Shown: positions 23,601 through 32,213 of the stretch, in pieces
How the letters are laid out: each line of letters starts with the position of its first letter
Numbering within the stretch: the stretch's first letter is position 1
Origin: Fen-1258 sp964449775
Lineage (GTDB): Bacteria > Bacteroidota > Ignavibacteria > Ignavibacteriales > Melioribacteraceae
DNA: 64,000 nt
Reading direction: 5' to 3'
Assembly: GCA_964449775.1 (NCBI GenBank)
Contig: CAYVBQ010000013.1
Span: forward strand, 30,897 to 94,896
The notes under the pieces: generated by a model
Database searches by the model: none
What the model saw: only the letters and a program-made list of their open reading frames with translations
Told to the model about the DNA's origin: nothing
Made by a program: the position numbers and the translations under genes

Positions 23601-26600
23601 AATAATGGTATTCTTGCTAACGTTGGTGCTGGTGATGAATTACAATTCGGTGCAACTACCGGTACAACTGTTACAGGTTCCGGCTGGTTACCAAATGTTC
23701 AAGTTCTTGGTGGAACAGCGGGAAATATAATTAACGGTGCTAAAGGTCTTGTAACCACTTTCTTAGGTGCAGATAATTTACAAGGTGGTGTTGGTGGTGC
23801 TGCCGATTTTGTCCCTGCAACTACTGAAGTAACCGGTTCTCTTATATTTGCAAACGGTACCGCAGACTTAAAAGTTATGTTTGGTGCCGGTGCTTTGAAT
23901 GGAACCAATCTTTTAAATTTAACTACAGCAAATGCAGGCAACACATTAACCATCAGTGCTAATTTAACACAAGCTGGTAATGTTGCTCACACTGCTGGAA
24001 CAATTCAAATTGATGATACATTTACATGGAAACACAGAGGTACAGCTCCAGCATTCACAGGCGGTGCTTTAACAACCGGTCTTGGTACATTAACTTTTAC
24101 CGGTAACGCCGCTACTCCAGTTGTATTCTCAGCTGTAGCAACTGATGTTACAATTGCTGCTAAAGTTCAAGTTAACTTGGCTAATACAGCAGACGTTTTC
24201 CAACTTAACAACGCTACTGCAGGACATCTAATTGTTTCTAATGACTTCACAGTAACAAAAGGCGTGGTTCAATTAGGCACTGCCGGTGTTGCAAGAAATC
24301 TAACATTAACAGGTTCAAAACTTACATTGACTTCAACAGGTTCATTTAATACCACTGGTATTGGTACATTACGCTTAAATGCCGCAACACCTCCATTAAC
24401 ATGGGCATTCAGTGGTGCAGTTACAATGGGTAACGTTAGAGTAAGTAAAGATGTTACTTTGAGCGGAAGTTCATCACCATCATTAACCGTAAATGGTTTG
24501 TTTACACATGATGGCGGTCTTTTCACATTTGGTGATATGAACTTAACAGTTGCCGGCGGATTTACAAGAACAGCTAATGCAGGCGGTTACTCTGCTGGAA
24601 CAGGCTACTTGATAGTTAGAAATGCTGCATTCAATCAAGGTACAGGATTCTCAATTCCAAATCTAAGATTTGGTGTTGCAGATGCTCTTAATATTGCATT
24701 TGGCGGAACAGGCAATGTTACCGTAACAAAGAAACTTTATGTTGATAACGCAAATACAAACACTATTACTCATACCGGTACACTTTATGTTTCTGATGCT
24801 GCTGATATATATTATTCAGATGGTAAATTTGACGTAGCTCCAGTTTACGGCGCAACTGCTAATTTACATGTTGTAAACACTGCTGGTGCTGCAAGAGTTA
24901 TTCATGCAACAGTATGGCCTGCGGTTACTGGTTTTGTACAGCAATTAGAAATCAATAATCCTGGCTTTGGTGCAGTTCTTCCTGGAGCTCGTACAGTTAA
25001 CAAAGAAATCTTATTAACCGCAGGTACATTAGATCTTAGTGCTGCTACACAAGTGCTTACACTTGTTGACGCCAGCACAATTAATGTGCTTGCTGGTACA
25101 TTTACTGCAAGTGCAGGCTCCGTTGTTTATGGTAACGCTAATAATGTTAATTACAAAAACAATGCTGCTTATGCAGGTGTTGCTAATGCTGTAGAACTTC
25201 CCTCTACAGTTAATAATTTAACGTTTACCAGAAATACAAATAGTGGAAACAGTGCAGTTACTATCAACAAATCAGTTACAATTAATGGCACATTAACAAT
25301 AAAAAATAATGTTACTATCGCGGCAGCTCCTCCAATTGTGGTTACTGTTAATGGTGATGTTACTATTGCTAATGATGTTGCAAATTTTGCTCTTGCGGCA
25401 AATCCAGTTACAACATTTAATCAATCAATGGTATTTGGCGGTGGCAATACTACATTTACGGTGCCTAATTTAACACCAGCATTAAATGTTGGCGCAATTA
25501 CAATTAATAAAACTGCTAATACTAATACACTTACATTAGTTGGTGGAAACTTAGCAACAGGTACAATTACTTTCACAAAGGGTAATATTATAACAGGTAG
25601 TAATATTCTATTTATCCCTGCTCCAACAACAACAGCAGTTGCTGGTGGTGCACAGAGCCAAGGTTTCTCAGGCGCTAGTGCTGCTAGCATGGTCGTTGGA
25701 AATGTTGGCAAGACGTTGATCAATACCGGCGCTATTGGTGGTGCAACTCCTTCCACTGAAGCAACAAGTATTTTCCCTGTTGGTACTGGTGTTGTTTACA
25801 GACCGGCATCATTAACATTTAATCCTGCTTTCGGTGTTCCTACAACTCCAAATGCAACAATAGTTGTCAGCCATGTTAATTCAAATCCTGGCGGATCTTC
25901 TGGTTTGCCAATTAAAGATGGTGTTGCTACAGGTATTAATGTTTCAAGATATCCTGCATTCTACTGGAATCTTTATACAGTCGGAAGTGTTGGTCAATCT
26001 ACAGTATTTGATCTTGGTTTAACCGCTGGAAACTTCACAGATTTTGATGCACCTGCTAACGTTAGAATCATCAGACGTCATGGTGCAGTTGTTGATGTTA
26101 ATAACGAATGGTTATTACAAGGTCTTAACACCGGTTATGATAATGAAGTAAATTCTACTACCGGCTTCACAGCTATCAACAGAAATTCAGTTGGTGGTTT
26201 AAGAACTGGCGGTGCAGTATTTACGCTCGGTGTTAAATCAAATATTACTTTGAAATCTGCAAATCCACTCGGTCTCATCAATGGTAAAATTTGGTTAGTA
26301 GTTCCACAGGGCGCTAAATTGTTAACCCTGACGAATACATTCCAAGGTAACATTGGAACTCTATCATTTACAGCTCAATCATCTAACCCGGCAGTTGCAA
26401 CTGCAGAAATCATCGGTACTTCTGTTAAATTAACTCCTCTTACCATCGGTGAAGCAGTGATTACCGTAACAGCTATTGATGCTGCTAATAATGATTTCTT
26501 TGCGTACAGCTTTGGAGTAGATTCACGTTTAACAGATGTTGAATCGGAAGAGGCAATTCCAACTGAGTTCGCACTCATGCAGAACTTCCCGAATCCATTC

Positions 26601-26825
26601 AACCCAACAACAAACATTAAGTTTGCATTACCAACAGAAAGCAACGTATCATTGAAGATATACAATATCCTCGGTGAAGAAGTTGCTGCCTTAATTAACA
26701 AGGTAATGCCTGCTGGATTCCATACATATAACTTTGATGCTACAAGATTATCAAGCGGTATGTATATCTACAGAATCGAAGCCGGCAGCTTTGTTCAAGT
26801 TAAGAAGATGTTGTTGATGAAGTAA
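20700..26825 (+). CDS. Giant secreted repeat-rich surface protein with T9SS sorting domain
   Basis: A 2041-residue protein. Signal peptide MNLKKLFLMLTFFVLLGTTA ends at AFAQ; a TVYVDNTPGVGNDFNNGLTA start of the DUF1565/right-handed beta-helix kind follows; residues ~60-1900 are low-complexity T/G/A/N-rich strands (many LTLTGG, VTFTAG and NGTLTI-like turns), nearly free of cysteine. The last ~85 residues are a T9SS type A sorting domain (QNFPNPFNPTTNI, KIYNILGEEVA, GMYIYRIEAG, KKMLLMK). It is expected to be secreted across the outer membrane and attached to the surface as a sheath, adhesin or S-layer-like layer. AGGAG lies upstream. Strong codon bias (GGT, ACA, GCT) suggests high expression. 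Confidence 0.88.
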   Translation: MNLKKLFLMLTFFVLLGTTAFAQTTVYVDNTPGVGNDFNNGLTASTPKATIGSALAAFPSGTTIKVKGTGLLYNETVTLGAGVNEKEYIIGTYDATAPTITGLLVNLTAVAGPTYLNEVTFTGPFVVNSGLTLTAGDVLGAGNLTVKTAVTVTEGTVDAALVYSGNVNVTYNGANNRTTGGELGSASTIPQNLTLALTVAKTLTLNASRTFSGTFTSNANSTFALGSNTLTLTASAAHANTGAITASSTGGVVVDGTNGAMSFGNAGALPNVTIQNGGTLTISATTSIGSLTANSASSITLSTGGAVTIDNTKGTGKVTNTSSGIISYTGGGTLLIKKDVEQSGVATASNKAQISFAGGVVTINGNVINSAALSISTTSTAVVNVSNILFNAGAHIINGSVKLTGSGSVTTTTAVLANLKTVEFAAVAQLTRIDGGISNECSLTLSKSTGAITKSGSVLFTGRTSGAVGVGAAGQRVAISNTSSIITNTFDPAAQQNGAVDLDAVASLTTGAFIGTNVTTSGGSGGYINLGAGNAGGATITLTGDMINSRTDADGDIVLGGVTTGAVSIGGKLENSGAADIIVNTTGAVGFTVTGATNISGGTVTFTAAAYTGAVAFTGGFSLTGGKLDISATGVTAISSGSLTLTGGTLAVGTAAVRTWSSNAISHTIGGATANTTITPNTYLNTTTFTFTTPAFAQVQTVTFGPAVPVIPGGLTVNNGTALPVPVVFTGGNVRVLNNVTFTAGVVQLNGTKLIVGQSLGTPLGNGTFTNTAGYTSINMGAVSMNGGINPATLAAATQGIAANGGATYQYGDFEIDTNPGVLSAVTPAVLITLQGNLYLTRGQLDNSINNATFNNSTVVPTIVRNAGLLTAAPAYGAGTTVNISYIGTDKTASFEMESGVSGVLNNLTVATTDGALAGSGTVNITGAILTGGGAVPVTVSGVLTINAGQALLLNGIDLVVAGASFVNNGILANVGAGDELQFGATTGTTVTGSGWLPNVQVLGGTAGNIINGAKGLVTTFLGADNLQGGVGGAADFVPATTEVTGSLIFANGTADLKVMFGAGALNGTNLLNLTTANAGNTLTISANLTQAGNVAHTAGTIQIDDTFTWKHRGTAPAFTGGALTTGLGTLTFTGNAATPVVFSAVATDVTIAAKVQVNLANTADVFQLNNATAGHLIVSNDFTVTKGVVQLGTAGVARNLTLTGSKLTLTSTGSFNTTGIGTLRLNAATPPLTWAFSGAVTMGNVRVSKDVTLSGSSSPSLTVNGLFTHDGGLFTFGDMNLTVAGGFTRTANAGGYSAGTGYLIVRNAAFNQGTGFSIPNLRFGVADALNIAFGGTGNVTVTKKLYVDNANTNTITHTGTLYVSDAADIYYSDGKFDVAPVYGATANLHVVNTAGAARVIHATVWPAVTGFVQQLEINNPGFGAVLPGARTVNKEILLTAGTLDLSAATQVLTLVDASTINVLAGTFTASAGSVVYGNANNVNYKNNAAYAGVANAVELPSTVNNLTFTRNTNSGNSAVTINKSVTINGTLTIKNNVTIAAAPPIVVTVNGDVTIANDVANFALAANPVTTFNQSMVFGGGNTTFTVPNLTPALNVGAITINKTANTNTLTLVGGNLATGTITFTKGNIITGSNILFIPAPTTTAVAGGAQSQGFSGASAASMVVGNVGKTLINTGAIGGATPSTEATSIFPVGTGVVYRPASLTFNPAFGVPTTPNATIVVSHVNSNPGGSSGLPIKDGVATGINVSRYPAFYWNLYTVGSVGQSTVFDLGLTAGNFTDFDAPANVRIIRRHGAVVDVNNEWLLQGLNTGYDNEVNSTTGFTAINRNSVGGLRTGGAVFTLGVKSNITLKSANPLGLINGKIWLVVPQGAKLLTLTNTFQGNIGTLSFTAQSSNPAVATAEIIGTSVKLTPLTIGEAVITVTAIDAANNDFFAYSFGVDSRLTDVESEEAIPTEFALMQNFPNPFNPTTNIKFALPTESNVSLKIYNILGEEVAALINKVMPAGFHTYNFDATRLSSGMYIYRIEAGSFVQVKKMLLMK

Positions 26826-26865
26826 GTAGTAGCAATTAGCTATAAGCTTTTAGCTATTAGTAAAC

Positions 26866-26899
26866 AAGACCCCGACATTCGTCGGGGTTTTGTTTTTTA
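26866..26899 (+). terminator. Rho-independent terminator after surface-protein gene
   Basis: Stem ACCCCGAC / GTCGGGGT around loop ATTC, followed by TTTGTTTTTT. It lies 40 bp after the stop. Confidence 0.85.
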
Positions 26900-26904
26900 A
26901 AGAT

Positions 26905-27100
26905 TGTAGAACAGACCCGCCAGAAAAATCCGTCAAAAAACTGCCGGGCAGGTTTTTAATCTGTTAATTTGTCTTTACTAGCAAAAGCGCAGACCCGCCT
27001 GCGGAACGGGCAGGTAGAAAATCTGCGCTACAAACAAATAAGCATTACAAAAATCATTGCCGATAGTAGAGTTATTTGTAGAACAGATTTCCAATCTGTT
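26905..27100. repeat. GTAGAACAGA...TCTGTTAATTT repeats, some with nested GC-rich palindrome
   Basis: At 27075-27102 the simple form TGTAGAACAGATTTCCAATC is present. At 26905-26972 the same ends are separated by a CCGCC...GGGCAGG palindrome, and at 26981-27032 GCGCAGA and TCTGCGC are split by CCCGCCTGCGGAACGGGCAG. One repeat appears inserted in another. No gene in 26900-27050. Confidence 0.6.
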
Positions 27101-27302
27101 AATTTATGGTAAAATTGAAATCCTTAAAGATTTTTTACCCAAACCCGAGGAATTAGTTCTAAAGGAAGAAACCACTAAGATCACGCTGAACCTAAGTAAG
27201 TCCAGCGTGGAATATTTCAAATCAATTGCAAAGAAACACGGAAGTCAATATCAAAAAGTAATCAGAAATTTACTTGATACTTACTCCTCGCATTATTCTT
27301 AG
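27057..27302 (+). pseudogene. CopG/BrnA-like antitoxin, 5' end replaced by repeat
   Basis: The frame is 81 residues. From about residue 19 it reads a ribbon-helix-helix-type antitoxin common beside BrnT-like toxins: FLPKPEELVLKEETTKITLN, then SSVEYFKSIAKKHGSQYQKV and IRNLLDTYSS. Residues 1-17 are only the translation of the GTAGAACAGATTTCCAATCTG repeat. The original start has been lost and no toxin gene is next to it, so this is likely a remnant. Confidence 0.6.
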
Positions 27303-27387
27303 TAGAAGATGCATTTAGTTGAGGTTATTTTAAAAGGTTCTAAAGTCATTTCGAAGTGATCTCAATATTTCGATAAAAAAAAAGATT

Positions 27388-27752
27388 GCCTGCCTGGCGG
27401 CAGACACATAGGCGTCAACCTAATAAAAAATTCTCCAATAGAAATTTGAACAATTGCGTAGTTCATATAACAAAATATGGGTTTTATATCTCATCCCTAA
27501 AGGGATTTCATTCTTTTTTATGTTCATTTTTTCTATAAATATCTAATCCCTCTGGGATTTTATATTGCAAATCCCGCCTGCCCGGCTCTGACGTGGGATG
27601 ATATATTGGTTTCAATTAGAAAAAGAACAAACAAGGTAATACTAACAAAAAGCGCTTAAGGAAGTCTGTTTTCGCATATTTTTACAGTTCATATCATACA
27701 GTAATCTAAAAAATAATAAAATTAGGTTGACGCCTATGTGCGGTAGGCAGGC
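27388..27752. repeat. 365-bp segment bounded by inverted repeats
   Basis: Left end GCCTGCCTGGCGGCAGACAC then ATAGGCGTCAACCTAAT; right end is the inverse (ATTAGGTTGACGCCTATGTG, then CGGTAGGCAGGC). The arms share 19 identical bases plus a GCCTGCCT end. Inside are CATCCCTAAAGGGATTTC and AATCCCTCTGGGATTTTAT palindromes and no coding frame. It may be a non-autonomous mobile element; no clear target duplication is seen. Confidence 0.6.
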
Positions 27753-27798
27753 TCTTCCATTAGACAGCCTCTCTGACTTTTGAGACAACCGTTACAAC

Positions 27799-29265
27799 TT
27801 AAAAATCATTTGCAATATTCATTGCCGTCAAGTATGCAAGTTTGGTTATCGCTTTAAACAGGTTTTGGTTAAGTGTCTCAGGGGTATCGGTCAACATGTG
27901 AAGATGCTTGTAACTGTTAGTTGTAACAAAATATAATGTTTTAATTCCTTTCAAAAAGAATGGTTCGGCATCGGCACCGCCGCCCTTCCATGTTTTTGTT
28001 ACTAAAAGTTTATCGTTCTCACTATCAATTTGTTTCGCAATATTCCAGAGAGTAGGAGCGCTTTCACCACCACCGACTTGTATGCTATCTCCATATCCAA
28101 CGCAATCCATGTTGATCATTGCTTTAACTTTCTCTTTGGAAAATGGCATATTATCGGCAAAAAATTTTGATCCGTTCAATCCTTGTTCTTCACTAGCAAA
28201 AAAGACGAAAATGATAGAGCGTTTTGGTTTTTCTTTTAATGATGAAAATGCTCTTGCAATTTGTAAAAGCGCCGCGGATCCGGAAGCGTTATCATTTGCG
28301 CCCGGGAAAAATATTTTCCCCGCTTGACTTCCTACATGATCAAGATGCGCACCCATTATTATATACTCATCCTTTAACTTTGCATCGCTTCCTTCCAAAA
28401 TGCCGACAACGTTCACAACCGCTTTTTCTTTTTCATATTTTGTGTTTACTTCCAGGTCAACTCGATTGTTTAATGAAACTGAAGAAGGTATTTTCTCAGA
28501 ATCAATTTTGGTTTGCAAACTTTTAAGTGTAAAAGAACTGCCGTTAAATAGGTCATCAGCAACCGGAAGATCAATATGAATCTCCGGAAAGTTTTTCATC
28601 TGCTCGCCCTCGCCATGTATCACGCTGCCGATTGGTCTCTGCGGTTCTGCATCATTCGGAAATGATGTAAACAAAATTCCGATTGCGCCATGATTAGCTG
28701 CAACAATCGCTTTCTCTCTTGGATTACCACTAGTAAATACCTTTCCATTAATATTCCACCCTGGATTATACTTGAACACAATTACAACTTTTCCTTTAAC
28801 GTCAATACCTGCATAATCATCATAACCTAATTCAGGTTGAGAAATACCGTATCCACAAAACACTACCGGTGCAGTAAACTTGCCGGCTCCGGTAAATCCG
28901 CGGTATGCGTAATCTTTGCCAAGTATATAAGAAATTCTCTTTCCGTTTTTTATTATGGCAAGATGTTCAGGATGAAGGATTTCATTGTATTCAACTTTCA
29001 ATTTTTGAAAATAGTTTTTTTCTCCACCCGGATTCAGATTCATCTTCTTTAATTCCTTAGCTATGAAATTTGCGGCTTTCGTGTAACCGATGCTGCCGGG
29101 AAGTCTGCCACCCAGTTCTTTGCTTGCTAAAAAATTTACGGTTTTCATCAATTCGTCTTTCTTGATATTAGAACTGCCATCTTCTTTCGTTTGCGCATGA
29201 AGAGAAGGGATAGATAAGATAATTAGAAAAAATATGTAAATGGCTGAGTGTAAAACTTTCATCAA
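27799..29265 (-). CDS. Secreted M28-family zinc aminopeptidase with PA domain
   Basis: A 488-residue exported enzyme. Signal peptide ends LHAQ near residue 25. A PA-type domain (about 100-260) includes VFCGYGISQPELGYDDYAGI. The M28 catalytic part shows GAHLDHVG (zinc His), GANDNASG (bridging Asp), FASEEQGL (catalytic Glu and zinc Glu), MINMDCVG (zinc Asp) and KHLHMLTDTPETLN (second zinc His). It removes N-terminal residues from peptides outside the cytoplasm. It stands alone between repeat blocks. Confidence 0.92.
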   Translation of the reverse strand: MMKVLHSAIYIFFLIILSIPSLHAQTKEDGSSNIKKDELMKTVNFLASKELGGRLPGSIGYTKAANFIAKELKKMNLNPGGEKNYFQKLKVEYNEILHPEHLAIIKNGKRISYILGKDYAYRGFTGAGKFTAPVVFCGYGISQPELGYDDYAGIDVKGKVVIVFKYNPGWNINGKVFTSGNPREKAIVAANHGAIGILFTSFPNDAEPQRPIGSVIHGEGEQMKNFPEIHIDLPVADDLFNGSSFTLKSLQTKIDSEKIPSSVSLNNRVDLEVNTKYEKEKAVVNVVGILEGSDAKLKDEYIIMGAHLDHVGSQAGKIFFPGANDNASGSAALLQIARAFSSLKEKPKRSIIFVFFASEEQGLNGSKFFADNMPFSKEKVKAMINMDCVGYGDSIQVGGGESAPTLWNIAKQIDSENDKLLVTKTWKGGGADAEPFFLKGIKTLYFVTTNSYKHLHMLTDTPETLNQNLFKAITKLAYLTAMNIANDF

Positions 29266-29337
29266 GTATCTCCTTGAATGATAATGAAATAATTCCGCTC
29301 GAAAATATCGAGAAATAGTTCTTGATGAAAGAATAAT

Positions 29338-29425
29338 TTGCTCATGTTCTTGCTCTTGATCCTGCTCTTGCTCTATTCTTTAATGCAGAGCAAGATTTAG
29401 ATTATGATCAAGATTAAGAAAGTCT
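29338..29425. repeat. Palindromic GATC/GAGCAAG dispersed repeat
   Basis: Left arm CTTGCTCTTGATCCTGCTCT, right arm AGAGCAAGATTTAGATTATG with more hexamer variants. It lies in the gap between the M28 and DUF255 genes. Confidence 0.7.
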
Positions 29426-29452
29426 TACGGTGCAGAGTAAGTGCAAATATTT

Positions 29453-31516
29453 TTAAACAAGTTGTTTGAACGCTTCGTTAATATCCGTCGTTGGCAGACT
29501 GCAAACAAAATTTTTACAGATATAGATTGCCGGCTGCTTATTAATCATAGTGTATGAATCGAGGTAATTGTAATTGAGAGATTGAGGATGGTTCTTCCCT
29601 TGAGCAAGGATTACGGTTTTATTGGGAATGAATCTTCCGGATAACCCGGATAAAATATTTCTCACGGCAAGATTCTCGAAATCACCCGCAACAATTACTT
29701 CGTAGCTTGGACCGTTTGCAAAATCAAAAGCAGAGAGAAATTGTGTGAATGCTTGCGGATTTTTTGAAAGGATCGATGATGCCGAGGTAAATAATTTGTC
29801 GGCAAGGTTTTCATATTTTGAGTCGGCAGTAATTCTTGAAATACGCAAAAGATTTTGCGCAAATACTGAATTTCCGGAAGGTATAGCGCCATCATAATAT
29901 TCTTTTGTGCGGACAATCAGCTGCTCGCCATAATCGGGTGAAAAGAAAAAACCACCGTTTTTGTTATCCTCAAAATGTTGTATAGAAATCTCGGTTAACT
30001 GAATTGCTTGCTCAAGATAATTTACTTTGAACGTGGATTCATACAATTCAAGCAGAGCCCAAACAATAAATGCATAATCATCAAGATTAGCGGTTATGCC
30101 CGAATCACCGTTTCTATATCTGTGAATTAATTTTCCATCCGGGGTTGTCAAATGATCGTTTATAAAAGCAACGGCTCGTTCGGCGGCAGAAATGTATGTT
30201 GGATTATCAAAGACTCGTCCCGCTTTTGCGAGAGCTGCTATCATTAAACCATTCCAATCAGTAAGTATCTTATCATCTTTGTAAGGATGAACTCTATTCT
30301 CTCGATGCTCAAAAAGCTTTGTGCGGATAGTTGTGAACCGGTCATTATCTTGAATGTCTATTGCTGATGAATCTGTGAGATGAAAAATATTCGCTCCGGA
30401 AAATGCCCGTGTTGCTTCTTCCTGGAAATTTCCTTCACGACTGGTATTGTAAAATTTGGAAATTAGTTCTGCGTCCTTCTTGCCGAAAAGGTTAATAAGC
30501 TCATCCCGGGTCCAAACGTAAAAATTTCCTTCAATTCCCTCGCTATCGGCATCTTCGGCGGAATAAAACCCTCCGCCGGGTGAAGTCATATCTCGTAAAA
30601 TGTAAGTAATAATTTCATCAGCAGTTTTTCCAAACTCAGTTATCCCGGTGGCTTGATATGCCTCTGTGTAAGCCATTGTGAGTAGAGCTTGATCGTACAA
30701 CATCTTCTCGAAATGCGGGACAAGCCATTTAGAATCGGTAGAGTATCTGTGAAAACCAAAACCAATCTGATCATATATTCCGCCGCGCCTCATTTCAGTG
30801 AGGGTTTTTGTAACGATGTCTAAAGCTTTTTGAATGCCGGTTCTTTTCCAATAACGGAGGAGAAACATCAAATTGTGAGGAGACGGAAATTTTGGAGCGC
30901 TGCCAAATCCTCCATGGGTACTATCAAACCTTTCCTCAAAATTTTTAAATGCCTCATTAAAAATTTTCGTTTCAATTTTTTTCGTAGAATTGGAAGAGTA
31001 GGATTCGTGCAGATGATTTGTAATTTCAATTGAGCTTTTTTCAATTTCAGCCCGTTTGGATTTCCATGCCTCATCAATACTTCTTATCAAATCCTTGAAG
31101 CCTATCCTCCCATATCTACTTTCTTTGGGAAAATATGTGCCTGAGTAGAACGGTTTTTTATCAGGTGTCATAATCACAGATAATGGCCAGCCACCGCTGC
31201 CCGTCATCATCTGGCAAACCATCATATAAATGTTATCAATATCAGGTCTTTCTTCACGGTCAACCTTAATCGAAACAAATACTTGATTCATTAAATTGGC
31301 TGTTTCTTGATCTTCAAATGACTCACGTTCCATAACATGACACCAATGACATGTTGAATATCCGACAGAAAGAAAGATTGGTTTATCCTCGCGCTTCGCT
31401 TTTTCAAATGCTTCATCGCCCCAAGGATACCAATCAACCGGATTAAGGGAGTGTTGTAAAAGGTAAGGACTTTTTTCGCTGATTAAGCGGTTGGATTTTT
31501 TTTGCAACAATGTCAT
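29453..31516 (-). CDS. DUF255 thioredoxin-domain protein (YyaL/SSP411 family)
   Basis: A 687-residue protein of the YyaL family: an N-terminal thioredoxin-like DUF255 domain (KSPYLLQHSLNPVDWYPWG, then C56 and C59 in STCHWCH) joined to an (alpha/alpha)6-barrel region like those of N-acylglucosamine epimerases and glycosidases (GGFGSAPKFPSPHNL, FHRYSTDSKWLVPHFEKMLY, LTDWNGLMIAALAKAGRVF, then YYDGAIPSGNSV). Length is normal. No exported signal. Activity is not established in bacteria. Confidence 0.92.
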   Translation of the reverse strand: MTLLQKKSNRLISEKSPYLLQHSLNPVDWYPWGDEAFEKAKREDKPIFLSVGYSTCHWCHVMERESFEDQETANLMNQVFVSIKVDREERPDIDNIYMMVCQMMTGSGGWPLSVIMTPDKKPFYSGTYFPKESRYGRIGFKDLIRSIDEAWKSKRAEIEKSSIEITNHLHESYSSNSTKKIETKIFNEAFKNFEERFDSTHGGFGSAPKFPSPHNLMFLLRYWKRTGIQKALDIVTKTLTEMRRGGIYDQIGFGFHRYSTDSKWLVPHFEKMLYDQALLTMAYTEAYQATGITEFGKTADEIITYILRDMTSPGGGFYSAEDADSEGIEGNFYVWTRDELINLFGKKDAELISKFYNTSREGNFQEEATRAFSGANIFHLTDSSAIDIQDNDRFTTIRTKLFEHRENRVHPYKDDKILTDWNGLMIAALAKAGRVFDNPTYISAAERAVAFINDHLTTPDGKLIHRYRNGDSGITANLDDYAFIVWALLELYESTFKVNYLEQAIQLTEISIQHFEDNKNGGFFFSPDYGEQLIVRTKEYYDGAIPSGNSVFAQNLLRISRITADSKYENLADKLFTSASSILSKNPQAFTQFLSAFDFANGPSYEVIVAGDFENLAVRNILSGLSGRFIPNKTVILAQGKNHPQSLNYNYLDSYTMINKQPAIYICKNFVCSLPTTDINEAFKQLV

Positions 31517-31582
31517 TCAATAGTTCTTTCTTAGACTAAACCAATCGTGTGGGATGTTAGTTCATCATGAGCGATATATAAA

Positions 31583-31689
31583 GGGTGGTTCTAAAAACCA
31601 TATTATTAAAAGTTAAACGCAAAGAGCGCAGAGCCCGCCGCGGCGGATCGCAAAGTATGCTAAGAATTTTGAAGTTTTTAGAACTACCC
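31583..31689. mobile_element. MITE-like element A1
   Basis: 107 bp. Ends GGGTGGTTCTAAAAACC and (inverse) GGGTAGTTCTAAAAACT, flanked by TAAA on both sides. The core, ACGCAAAGAGCGCAGAGC...CGCAAAGTATGC, is nearly the same as in the element at 34974. It ends 4 bp after the stop of the GlsB/YeaQ gene. Confidence 0.8.
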
Positions 31690-31693
31690 TAAA

Positions 31694-31978
31694 TTATGAT
31701 TGCTGTTTTTTCCCTCTTGTTAAGACGCCAATTACAAGAGCAAAAACTGCTGAACCGATTATAGACCATACAATAGGAAATTCTCTTCCCTGAATATTCA
31801 TAGTATAAAACATGGGCAAGTCTAATTCTCGTGCAATTAATGGACCGAGCCATGCACCTATAAATCCAACTATCATTGAAACAAAACATCCGCCAAGTGA
31901 ATATCCGGCAATACTCTGACCGATTCCACCGCAGATTGCTGCTATAACTAATAGTAATAGAAATCCTCCGAGAGTCAT
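31694..31978 (-). CDS. GlsB/YeaQ/YmgE-type stress membrane protein
   Basis: A 94-residue inner-membrane protein with three glycine-rich hydrophobic segments: LLLVIAAICGGIGQSIAGYS, GCFVSMIVGFIGAWLGPLIA and VWSIIGSAVFALVIGVLTRG. This is the transglycosylase-associated (YeaQ/GlsB) pattern, small proteins induced under stress. GAGGAAG lies before the ATG. Confidence 0.88.
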   Translation of the reverse strand: MTLGGFLLLLVIAAICGGIGQSIAGYSLGGCFVSMIVGFIGAWLGPLIARELDLPMFYTMNIQGREFPIVWSIIGSAVFALVIGVLTRGKKQQS

Positions 31979-32213
31979 TTTGACTTCCTCTTGTTTATTA
32001 AGCTAAATTAATCTAAACAAAAATAGCTCAATAAAAAAGAATCTGCTGAGTAAGAATTATTTCGTTATTCGGTTTGAGAGCTGAGTAAAAAGATTTACGC
32101 TTTCTATATCATTTATAAACGAATATGCATTTATAAGATTGTTCAGAGGTCTCTAATAACTAATTCATGTGGAAGAAAATTTCAGAAATGATCTTTGAGG
32201 AGAGTTTTATAAA

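Noticed and set aside
20915..26701. Several long open frames on the minus strand within the giant surface gene
   Set aside because: They result from the narrow codon use and low-complexity sequence of the plus-strand gene; none has a start site or protein-like composition of its own.
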